This document shows, one piece after another, positions 42,747 to 49,524 of a stretch of DNA of 64,000 nt. Where the stretch lies: the NCBI RefSeq assembly GCF_947494755.1, contig NZ_CANLVZ010000007.1, positions 1 to 64,000 on the forward strand, given 5' to 3'. The DNA comes from an uncultured Tateyamaria sp. GTDB taxonomy: Bacteria; Pseudomonadota; Alphaproteobacteria; Rhodobacterales; Rhodobacteraceae. The first letter of the stretch is position 1. Each line of letters starts with the position of its first letter. Made by a program: the position numbers and the translations under genes. Under the pieces are notes generated by a model. The model made no database searches. It was not told the DNA's origin and saw only the letters and a list, made by a program, of their open reading frames with translations.

Positions 42747-44279
42747 TCAGATTTCGGGCTCGGTTGCATCCAGGGTGAGCGGCGCGGCAGGGGTGCTGCG
42801 CAGGTCCTCGATGGTCAGCGGGCTTGTCGGCTTTGACAGCCGGTTGCGCACCACCCAGATAAGCCGGTCCTGTGCGCGTGTGATCGCCACGTATGCCAGC
42901 CGTTTCCACAGCGGTTGCCCGGCTTCGGATCGCCCCATCCGTGCCGCGCCGTAAAGGTCGGGGGCAAAGACCTGCACCGTGTCCCATTGACTGCCCTGCG
43001 CCTTGTGGATCGTGACTGCGGCCCCGTGGAGGAAGGTCGCTCCCATACGTGCGGCATAGGGAATGAACGGTTCTTCTTCGTCCGGCTTTTCGATTTTTAC
43101 GATGGAGGCGGCGGAGACTTGCGGGTCTTCGGCACCCATCACATGCAATCGTGAAAAGCCCGGCTTGCGCCCCTCGCCCAGATAGATGACCTGCGCCCCC
43201 TTGATGAGGCCGCGCGCCTCTAGGTCCAGCCGTTTCTTGCGGTGTTTGAGGGGGAGTTCGAGGCCATCGCAGATGAGCGGTTCGCCTTCGATCAGCGCAT
43301 CCTGCGGCGCACCGTAAACATCGCGAAATGCATTGATCAGTCGGATGCGCGTGGCATTGCGCCAGACCAAAACGGGGCTGCGCGCCATCAGATCAACCTC
43401 GACCCGTTGCCCCCAGACGACACGGTCATCACGGGCGGCGGCCTCCTCCACCATCTTTTCGAACCGGTAGAAATCAACCTCCGGGTCCGCCAACGCATGC
43501 GCCAGATCAAGGATCGGGTTGTCGGCCTCTTGCCTGTGGATCCGGTTGAGGTTCAGCACGCGGGGGGCGGGCAGTTTTTCAAACACCATCGCGCCGGATT
43601 GATTGACCGGTGCAAGCTGCGCGGGATCGCCAAACATCAGCAGCGTGGGGAAAATTTCCTTGAGGTCCCCGAACTGCTTGTCATCAAGCATCGATGCCTC
43701 ATCGATGAACCCGATATCAAGCGGCTCTTCGCGGCGTTTCCAGCCGGTGATGAAATCCGATCCACGCAAGCCTGCAGCGGCCAAAGCGCCGGGGATCGAC
43801 TTGTTGCCCTGATAGAATGCATAGGCCCGGTCGAGGGCCTGGTCGGTCAACCCTTCAACCTCGGGGCGGTCGCCATTGCCTGCGAGCCACTCGGCGATGC
43901 GTTCATATTCCGGATCGTAGACCGGGGTGTAGAGGATACGGTGAATTGTGGTCGCGGGCACACCGCGAAAGCGCAGAACACTGGCCGCCTTATTGGTGGG
44001 GGCGAGGATGGCAAGAGTCCGTTTGTCTTTACGTTTGCGGGATTCATAATCGCCCGACACGATCTCGACCCCCGCCGCCTCAAGTGCTTTGTAAAGCTCG
44101 GCCAACAGCAGGGTTTTGCCCGATCCGGCCTTGCCCGTGATCGCCATGACAGAGGTTTGGGAGGATTTCGGCGGCATCAAAAGCGCGTCGTCCAGATCAA
44201 CGCCCGCGCTGCGCAACATGTCCGTCACGGCGTCAAAGGCGCTGGCCTGATCGTCAGAAAGGGAGAGGATCGTCGTCAT
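42747..44279 (-). CDS. RecD-like ATP-dependent DNA helicase
   Basis: A 510-residue superfamily 1B helicase. Walker A is ITGKAGSGKTLL (about residue 48), Walker B GFIDEASM, the Q/motif III region LMFGDPAQLAPV, and a UvrD_C_2-type C-terminal block with VTIHKAQGSQWDTV and YVAITRAQDRL. It lacks the N-terminal RecB-interacting part of true RecD, so it is a stand-alone helicase (RecD2/TraA-like core). It lies 59 bp downstream of luxI on the same strand. A perfect 10-bp inverted repeat abuts its start codon. Confidence 0.9.
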   Translation of the reverse strand: MTTILSLSDDQASAFDAVTDMLRSAGVDLDDALLMPPKSSQTSVMAITGKAGSGKTLLLAELYKALEAAGVEIVSGDYESRKRKDKRTLAILAPTNKAASVLRFRGVPATTIHRILYTPVYDPEYERIAEWLAGNGDRPEVEGLTDQALDRAYAFYQGNKSIPGALAAAGLRGSDFITGWKRREEPLDIGFIDEASMLDDKQFGDLKEIFPTLLMFGDPAQLAPVNQSGAMVFEKLPAPRVLNLNRIHRQEADNPILDLAHALADPEVDFYRFEKMVEEAAARDDRVVWGQRVEVDLMARSPVLVWRNATRIRLINAFRDVYGAPQDALIEGEPLICDGLELPLKHRKKRLDLEARGLIKGAQVIYLGEGRKPGFSRLHVMGAEDPQVSAASIVKIEKPDEEEPFIPYAARMGATFLHGAAVTIHKAQGSQWDTVQVFAPDLYGAARMGRSEAGQPLWKRLAYVAITRAQDRLIWVVRNRLSKPTSPLTIEDLRSTPAAPLTLDATEPEI

Positions 44280-44306
44280 GTCGCGACCCTACAGTTGGGT
44301 CGCGAC
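44280..44306 (-). promoter_or_regulatory. 10-bp perfect inverted repeat abutting the helicase start codon
   Basis: GTCGCGACCC and GGGTCGCGAC are separated by 7 bases, and the repeat ends on the base next to the helicase ATG. Each arm also contains the palindrome GTCGCGAC. As RNA the hairpin would hide the ribosome-binding region; as DNA it could be an operator; it may also end the luxI transcript. Confidence 0.55.
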
Positions 44307-44338
44307 AGGGGCCAGCGCGTTTCGCCGCGCGGCCCGGT

Positions 44339-44974
44339 TTAGGCTGTGCGGGCGAAGCGTGCCGCGTCGATTGTCCCAAAGGCACGATCGAACCACTGGC
44401 GCGAGAGCTCCATTGGGACACCGGCGCGTTCGGCCACTTTGGCGGCGGCCCCTTGCTCGAAATGCCACAGCCCGACGCTGATCTGATCGCGGCCCGAGCC
44501 TGCGCTGCCCAGCACCTCGGGGGAAGAGCCGATCATCCGGTAAATGCGGACCATGCGCGCATCAAAGACCCCTACGAAATGTTCGACACCAAAATTCTGC
44601 ATGATTTCGCCGCCGCCCAGCATCAACGCGGCGGCCACGTGGCTGCCCGCGCCGCGCGTCAGGCAAAACCGGGTGCATTCCCAAATGGCCGGGCTGGTAA
44701 TGGGGCCAGAGATCAGATCGCCAAAGTGTTCGTTCACCATGGTGCGTCCGGTCGTTGGCAGAAACCGCATGGATCCGCCATGGCTGCCGTCAGGTTCTTC
44801 CCACATCACATACAATGGGTTCAGGTCGTCATATTCATCACGCTCACACCCATCAGCGTCGATGCTGACATCCCAACCAAGACGGATTTTGAACTGATCC
44901 GCCCGGTCGCGAAACATCGTGCGGGCAAGTTTTGGGTGATCGACCAAGTCAGAGGCATAAAGATAGCGCAGCAT
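44339..44974 (-). CDS. Acyl-homoserine-lactone synthase (LuxI family)
   Basis: A 211-residue LuxI-type autoinducer synthase that makes acyl-homoserine lactone from SAM and acyl-ACP. The invariant N-terminal residues are present in MFRDRADQFKIRLGWD (Arg, Phe, Trp) and ERDEYDDLNPLYV (Asp pair), then GGSMRFLPTTGRTM and AIWECTRFCL. Length is usual. The luxR gene ends 113 bp upstream on the same strand. A CtrA-type box lies 47-62 bp before the start, and AAGGGATCC serves as ribosome-binding region. Signal chain length cannot be predicted. Confidence 0.94.
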   Translation of the reverse strand: MLRYLYASDLVDHPKLARTMFRDRADQFKIRLGWDVSIDADGCERDEYDDLNPLYVMWEEPDGSHGGSMRFLPTTGRTMVNEHFGDLISGPITSPAIWECTRFCLTRGAGSHVAAALMLGGGEIMQNFGVEHFVGVFDARMVRIYRMIGSSPEVLGSAGSGRDQISVGLWHFEQGAAAKVAERAGVPMELSRQWFDRAFGTIDAARFARTA

Positions 44975-45020
44975 TTCAGGATCCCTTGTCAGACCGGAGC
45001 AGGTATGACCGAAACACTAC

Positions 45021-45036
45021 TTAAACGTGCGTTAAC
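45021..45036 (+). promoter_or_regulatory. CtrA-type box upstream of luxI
   Basis: TTAA, ACGTGCG, TTAAC: exact match to TTAA-N7-TTAAC. luxI is on the minus strand and begins 47 bp away; a CATACC-like -10 lies about 12 bp past the box in the direction of luxI. This spacing suits activation from the -35 region. Confidence 0.65.
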
Positions 45037-45061
45037 GTCTACACATTCTCGCGTACGATGT

Positions 45062-45079
45062 GTTGCCGTGCGCGGCAAC
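45062..45079 (-). terminator. Hairpin after luxR
   Basis: GTTGCCG and CGGCAAC form a perfect 7-bp stem with a 4-base loop, 9 bp after the luxR stop. No T-run follows on the minus strand, so it may be a weak terminator or processing signal between luxR and luxI. Confidence 0.45.
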
Positions 45080-45087
45080 GGGGGGTG

Positions 45088-45819
45088 TCAGACGACAATC
45101 AGCCCCCGACTCATCGCCCGGGCGACGGCGTGGGTTGTGTTCATCGCACCCAGTTTGAAGCGGGCGCTTTCGATATAGACGCGCAAGGTATGCTCGGAAA
45201 TGGCGAGCGTATCAGCGACTTGGGCGCGGCTGTATCCCATCGCCAGGAAGGTCATCGCATCGACCTCGCGCGGGCTGAGGGCCTGGGGTTGCTCGGGCGT
45301 CCTCTCTGGTTCGAAATCAAGGGCCTTTTCGTTGAAGTAGTGGGCGATGAGGATCAGGTCGCGGCGGTGGGCATCTGTCCAGGCGGCCCAGGTGTCGTCA
45401 TCGCAGGAGTGGCTGACGGTGAAAAGTGCGAACTGGCCGTTCGGGCCCCGGATCGGCACCGAGAACCCCTGGTTCCCGACCCCGTGTGATATGGCCTCGG
45501 CCTGAAAGGCGCGGGCGGCTTTGCTCGACCAGTCGAGCCGTTTCCAATCAACGGGATGAAACCTTTGAAAACAGCCAAGAATAACCGGATCGACGCGGAG
45601 GTAATTCTGCTCGAGATAACGATCGCGCCACGCGTCTGAGTATGTGCCGCACCCGTACTGCGCTCCGGCGGAATCGACCCAGTGATAGATGACGTGGCCA
45701 ACCGAATAGTGGCTTTGGATAGCCTCAGTTGCGGCCTGTAATGCGCCCAGCCCTTCAGCTGTTTCCAAATCCCCCAAAATAACTTCCAACGGCTGCCTCG
45801 CCGTCGTGACGCTGACCAT
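45088..45819 (-). CDS. LuxR-family autoinducer-binding transcription regulator
   Basis: A 243-residue quorum-sensing regulator. The N-terminal autoinducer-binding domain keeps the usual residues in VIYHWV, YLEQNYLRVDPVI (Tyr, Asp, Pro) and GFSVPIRGPNGQFALFTVS. The C-terminal GerE helix-turn-helix is LSPREVDAMTFLAMGYS through LAISEHTLRVYIESAR. It lies upstream of luxI on the same strand. A 68-codon gene overlaps its first 65 bp, so luxR may be translated by coupling. The MVSVTTARQ start is the first plausible Met. Confidence 0.93.
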   Translation of the reverse strand: MVSVTTARQPLEVILGDLETAEGLGALQAATEAIQSHYSVGHVIYHWVDSAGAQYGCGTYSDAWRDRYLEQNYLRVDPVILGCFQRFHPVDWKRLDWSSKAARAFQAEAISHGVGNQGFSVPIRGPNGQFALFTVSHSCDDDTWAAWTDAHRRDLILIAHYFNEKALDFEPERTPEQPQALSPREVDAMTFLAMGYSRAQVADTLAISEHTLRVYIESARFKLGAMNTTHAVARAMSRGLIVV

Positions 45820-45961
45820 CTGCTGTATCCTTCATCGCGGCGATCTCGGCCATGGCAACGATTGCGGTGTCGTCCAACTGCTCTGCCAGATTTGGCATCT
45901 CGTTGGCCCGTGCAAAGGTCTTGAGGTCCGTAAGAACGTCCAGTATCCAATCACTTCTCAT
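45755..45961 (-). CDS. Small protein overlapping the 5' end of luxR
   Basis: A 68-residue polypeptide starting MRSDWILDVLTDLKTFARAN, helical in its first 45 residues, with a Gly-rich tail. It has a strong GGGAGAG ribosome-binding site, whereas luxR has none as clear. It ends 65 bp inside luxR in another frame. That suggests a real gene that couples luxR translation. Family not recognised with certainty; a regulatory partner of LuxR is possible but unproven. Confidence 0.65.
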   Translation of the reverse strand: MRSDWILDVLTDLKTFARANEMPNLAEQLDDTAIVAMAEIAAMKDTADGQRHDGEAAVGSYFGGFGNS

Positions 45962-45983
45962 TCTCAGACTCTCCCTGAAGTAG

Positions 45984-45999
45984 TTAATGAATCGTTAAC
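45984..45999. promoter_or_regulatory. CtrA-type box upstream of the luxR unit
   Basis: GTTAA-TGAATCG-TTAAC: an exact TTAA-N7-TTAAC match that reads as the consensus on both strands (45983-45999 including the outer G). It lies 23 bp upstream of the small gene preceding luxR. A TATAGT -10 candidate (minus strand, 46008-46003) is just upstream, so here the box sits near the transcription start. Confidence 0.65.
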
Positions 46000-46110
46000 A
46001 CAACTATAGCATGAGCTTTCTCGCGCTGAAAATTCACCTATTTCTACTCCCCAGAAATGGTGAGGTCGGTTTTTTTAACCTACTGAACCTGTTGAAGACC
46101 GCGCAGATGC

Positions 46111-46149
46111 AAAAACGCCCGCGACAACCAGAGGTGATTCGCGGGCGTT
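46111..46149 (-). terminator. Rho-independent terminator of ccr
   Basis: On the minus strand AACGCCCGCGA and TCGCGGGCGTT form a perfect 11-bp stem with a 14-base loop, followed by TTT. It stands 27 bp after the ccr stop. Confidence 0.85.
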
Positions 46150-46175
46150 CAAGGCTCATCCACAGCGTGTGAAGG

Positions 46176-47468
46176 TTATGAACGGGCCTCGAGCGCGTCT
46201 TCCAGTGTGCGCAGCCCGGTCTTGGGTGCCTGAACCAGCACCGACATGTTGCCGGGCTTGTGTTCGTTACGCAGCATCTTCATGTGCGCGGCTGGCAGGT
46301 CGTTCCATTCAAACACTTCGGACATGCATGGATCCAAACGCCGTTCGACCATTAGGTGATTGGCGGCCGAGGCTTGCTTGAGGTGCGCAAAGTGGCTGCC
46401 CTGCAGACGCTTTTGGTGCATCCACATGTAGCGGACGTCAAAGGTACAGTTGAACCCGGTGGTGCCCGCACAGATCACGACCATCCCGCCCTTTTTGCAC
46501 ACAAAGGTCGATACCGGAAACGTCGACTCGCCGGGGTGTTCGAAAACCATGTCCACGTTCACACCCTTGCCGGTGATGTCCCAGATCGCCTTGCCGAACT
46601 TCCGCGCCTCTTTGAACCACTCCGCATATTCCGGCGTGTTCACTGTGGGCATCTGCCCCCAGCAATTGAAATCCTTACGGTTGAGTACGCCCTTGGCACC
46701 CAACTCCATCACGAAGTCACGCTTGGATTCGTCCGAGATTACCCCGATGGCATTCGCCCCGGCGGTGTTGATCAACTGGATCGCATAGGAGCCCAAGCCG
46801 CCCGATGCGCCCCAGACCAGCACGTTCTGACCCGGTTTCAGATCATGAGGTTCATGGCCGAACAGCATCCGGTAGGCGGTCGCGAGGGTCAGCGTGTAGC
46901 ACGCGCTTTCTTCCCATGTAAGGTGTTTGGGGCGCGGCATAAGCTGCTGGCTTTGCACGCGGGTGAACTGGCTGAAGGATCCGTCGGGCGTCTCATAGCC
47001 CCAAATCCGCTGCGTGGGCGAATACATCGGATCGCCGCCGTTGCAGAATTCGTCGTCGCCATCATCCTGATTGCAGTGGATCACGACCTCGTCGCCAACC
47101 TTCCAGCGTTTGACGCGGTCGCCGACCGCCCAAACGATGCCGGACGCGTCTGATCCGGCAATGTGATAGGGCTGCTTGTGCCCGTCAAAGGGGCTGATCG
47201 GCTGGCCGAGTGCGGCCCAGACGCCATTATAGTTCACGCCCGCCGCCATCACGAGGACCAGCACGTCATTGCTGTCCAACTCCGGCACCTCGACGACCTC
47301 TTGCAGCATGGCACTGTCCGGTTCGCCATGGCGCTCGCGGCGGATTGCCCATGCGTACATCTGTTTGGGCACAAAGCCCATCGGGGGCATTTCACCCATC
47401 TCGTACAAATCTTTTTCAGGCGCGTCGTAGGATGCAATGTCCGTGTCAGTTGCAATGTCGAGTGCCAT
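46176..47468 (-). CDS. ccr: Crotonyl-CoA carboxylase/reductase
   Basis: A 430-residue medium-chain dehydrogenase/reductase that carboxylates crotonyl-CoA reductively with NADPH and CO2 to ethylmalonyl-CoA, the key step of the ethylmalonyl-CoA pathway for acetate assimilation. Diagnostic blocks: AAGVNYNGVWAALG, HIAGSDASGIVWAVG, the NADPH-binding VLVWGASGGLGSYAIQL (about residue 218) and FEHPGESTFPVSTFVCKKGG. Only this family has the extended WGQMPTVNTPEYAEWFKEAR region (shown by WGQMP). It lies near ecm, which encodes the enzyme two steps on. Confidence 0.97.
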   Translation of the reverse strand: MALDIATDTDIASYDAPEKDLYEMGEMPPMGFVPKQMYAWAIRRERHGEPDSAMLQEVVEVPELDSNDVLVLVMAAGVNYNGVWAALGQPISPFDGHKQPYHIAGSDASGIVWAVGDRVKRWKVGDEVVIHCNQDDGDDEFCNGGDPMYSPTQRIWGYETPDGSFSQFTRVQSQQLMPRPKHLTWEESACYTLTLATAYRMLFGHEPHDLKPGQNVLVWGASGGLGSYAIQLINTAGANAIGVISDESKRDFVMELGAKGVLNRKDFNCWGQMPTVNTPEYAEWFKEARKFGKAIWDITGKGVNVDMVFEHPGESTFPVSTFVCKKGGMVVICAGTTGFNCTFDVRYMWMHQKRLQGSHFAHLKQASAANHLMVERRLDPCMSEVFEWNDLPAAHMKMLRNEHKPGNMSVLVQAPKTGLRTLEDALEARS

Positions 47469-47524
47469 GTCAGCCTCCGGTTGGGTTTTCTGTGCCGCAG
47501 CGCAGAATCGCAGCGTATTCAGGC

Positions 47525-47556
47525 TGAATATGGCCCGGAACGCAACATTGCAACAT
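47525..47556 (-). promoter_or_regulatory. ccr promoter with tandem GCAACAT repeat
   Basis: On the minus strand TTGCAA (47553-47548), a 17-bp spacer and TATTCA (47530-47525) form a promoter. The plus strand shows GCAACAT-T-GCAACAT (47542-47556), an 8-bp tandem repeat covering the -35. TTGCAA-type motifs are used by acyl-CoA-responsive regulators of the ScfR group (PccR, RamB), so this repeat is a candidate operator. Confidence 0.5.
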
Positions 47557-47578
47557 CTGATGTCAATATTTTGTAATT

Positions 47579-48970
47579 TTATGACTTTGCGCGCGCAGCA
47601 TTTTGAGATGTATCAACCTGCGCATCTTCAACCTCCCCCAGGGAGTTCGCGTAGTATTGGGCCAAGGCCCGTTCGCCCTCAGCCAGCTGCCAGCCATCAT
47701 CCGACGACAGAAAAACACGCCGTTTCGCCATCAACTCGCGGGCGCGCGCGACATAGCCTGTGATGTCGCCCTTTCTAAGGGCCGGTACCGCCCCCCCTGT
47801 GCGCGGCAACAGGTCACGCACGGCCTGCACCATCTGCGCTTCGTTCAGCGGCCCCGTCGCGTTCAGCATCACATGCGACAGCAAGGGCACGAACGTCACA
47901 GGCATCACATCCTCGATCCGCGATTTCAATTTGTCCGCCAAACGCTCAATCGGGCCCTCGGGGCCAAACTGGCGCAAGGACAGTGGCTGCCCGAACATCA
48001 CCGAGGCCATGCCAAAGCGGGCATCCCGGCGCAAAACGCGCTGCCAGATGTTGTGGAGGATGAATTTCATAATGACCGAAATCCGCGCCCCGAACCGGCG
48101 ATCCCCCCGCTTGTCCGCAGCGATCAGGACCCGATCTTCGAGGATGCGGTCATAGTTGATCGCGACGGGCACAAACACGACATCACGCCCGTCAGCATCA
48201 AACCCTTCGACCACGTAAGACAGCAGGCCCATCTTCAGCGGCATCAGCTTGCCATTCACGGTCAGCCCACCTTCGGGAAAGATGGCCTGGGTGACGCCGC
48301 CTTGAGTCGCCATCTGGACGTAGCGCGCCAAGACCTTGCGATAAAGCTGCCCCCGCGCGCGACGGCGGATGAAATAGGCCCCCATCGACTTGATCAGACG
48401 CGACAACGGCCAAACCCGTGCCCATTCCCCCACCGCATAACTCAACGCCGAGGCTTGGGCGGCCAGATATGTCACCAGCACGTAGTCCATATTGCTGCGG
48501 TGGTTCATCACAAAGATGACCGTCGCATCCGCGCTGACCTTGGCGATCTGGGTGTCGTTGTTCACACCGGTGCGCACATCATAAAGCGCATTGGCCAGCC
48601 ACCGGGCCGCACGCGTGCCAAAACTGAAATAGGTAAATGCGGAAAAACTGGGGACGATCTCGCGCGCATAACGGCGCGCCTGCTCAAAGGCGACGTTTTC
48701 GGGCACACCTTCCTTTTGGGCATGGGCGGCAATCGCCTCGGACACTTCGGGATCATAGATCAGGCGCTGGATCATGTCGTAGCGGCGGGCCAACTTGAAC
48801 GGCTCAATGGGGCGGGTCAGCCGTTCGTTAAGGCGGGTGACCGCCCGCTCAAGGCGACGGCGAAAAAACCAGCGCACGGACGGAAACAGAAAATGCGAGG
48901 CGAACGTTACCGCTGCGAACAGCACGATCAGCACAAAAAACCACAGCGGAAGTTCAACAGTTCGCATCAT
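47579..48970 (-). CDS. Glycerol-3-phosphate/lysophosphatidate acyltransferase-family protein
   Basis: A 463-residue PlsC/PlsB-superfamily acyltransferase with an N-terminal membrane helix (LPLWFFVLIVLFAAVTFASH). The catalytic HX4D motif is in NHRSNMDYV (about residue 158), and the substrate motif is IFPEGGLTVNGK (about 225). Length and the extended C-terminus resemble the glycerol-3-phosphate acyltransferase group more than small PlsC enzymes. Start 48970 (MMRTVELP) precedes the helix; a longer frame to 49057 overlaps the divergent gene. It sits between ccr and ecm, separated from both by promoters. Confidence 0.83.
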   Translation of the reverse strand: MMRTVELPLWFFVLIVLFAAVTFASHFLFPSVRWFFRRRLERAVTRLNERLTRPIEPFKLARRYDMIQRLIYDPEVSEAIAAHAQKEGVPENVAFEQARRYAREIVPSFSAFTYFSFGTRAARWLANALYDVRTGVNNDTQIAKVSADATVIFVMNHRSNMDYVLVTYLAAQASALSYAVGEWARVWPLSRLIKSMGAYFIRRRARGQLYRKVLARYVQMATQGGVTQAIFPEGGLTVNGKLMPLKMGLLSYVVEGFDADGRDVVFVPVAINYDRILEDRVLIAADKRGDRRFGARISVIMKFILHNIWQRVLRRDARFGMASVMFGQPLSLRQFGPEGPIERLADKLKSRIEDVMPVTFVPLLSHVMLNATGPLNEAQMVQAVRDLLPRTGGAVPALRKGDITGYVARARELMAKRRVFLSSDDGWQLAEGERALAQYYANSLGEVEDAQVDTSQNAARAKS

Positions 48971-49055
48971 CGCTGCCAATCTCGCAGGGCGATGGGCCGG
49001 GGTAAAGCGGTGATTGGGTCTGGTGCCCTGCCCCGGTCTGGCCGACACTGCGCGC

Positions 49056-49451
49056 ATGTATGATGGCGACTCATTCTATACACTCAGCGTGGTGGGCCGA
49101 ATTGGGCTGGTCTGCGTATCACTCGCGTTTGCGGCGATCGCCCTTGGCATGACCCGTCTGATGACGTTCACGCGGCCGATCTATCTGCGGATCCCGACCT
49201 GGATCGTGGTGTTCATCACCTATGTCTGGGCCTCCCCGCAGGGATATTACACCTACTATCGGCTCATCATTGACGGTCTGCCCGCACAATCCGTCATTGG
49301 TCCACCGCCGCCCCCGCAGGAAATCGTGGCCCTCTTGACGTTCACCGGCCAAAGCAACCTGTCGGCCCACAGCATCGGTGTCCTCGGGTGGCTGATGTTT
49401 GTGGTCGCCCTCTTGCCGTATCGCAGAAAATGCCGCAATGCAGCGGATTGA
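49056..49451 (+). CDS. Small membrane protein of unknown function
   Basis: A 131-residue membrane protein with three predicted helices (GRIGLVCVSLAFAAIALG, PTWIVVFITYVWA, GVLGWLMFVVALLPY) and a Pro-rich loop PPPPPQE. I do not recognise a family. It is divergent from the acyltransferase gene, which starts 85 bp away, and ends 73 bp before ecm. ATG 49056 is the first Met before the helices; in-frame upstream codons have no supporting site. Confidence 0.6.
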   Translation: MYDGDSFYTLSVVGRIGLVCVSLAFAAIALGMTRLMTFTRPIYLRIPTWIVVFITYVWASPQGYYTYYRLIIDGLPAQSVIGPPPPPQEIVALLTFTGQSNLSAHSIGVLGWLMFVVALLPYRRKCRNAAD

Positions 49452-49494
49452 CTGCGCCACATAATTACCTGTAGATCACATAAAACGTAATTAT
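49448..49494 (+). promoter_or_regulatory. ecm promoter region with 8-bp inverted repeat
   Basis: TTGACT (49448-49453) and TAGATC (49472-49477, 18-bp spacing) are a candidate promoter. ATAATTAC (49461-49468) and GTAATTAT (49487-49494) form a perfect 8-bp inverted repeat with an 18-bp spacer that brackets the -10 and the expected start, a possible operator. Confidence 0.45.
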
Positions 49495-49524
49495 CTTGCT
49501 TGCTTGATTCACAAGGGGTGCACC

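Noticed and set aside
44975-45087. lux box upstream of luxI
   Set aside because: No 18-20 bp dyad resembling known lux boxes was found in the 113-bp gap; only the CtrA-type box is convincing.
49014-49055. Upstream extension of the small membrane protein and of the acyltransferase into each other
   Set aside because: The extensions overlap in opposite directions, lack ribosome-binding sites and precede the first membrane helices of both proteins.
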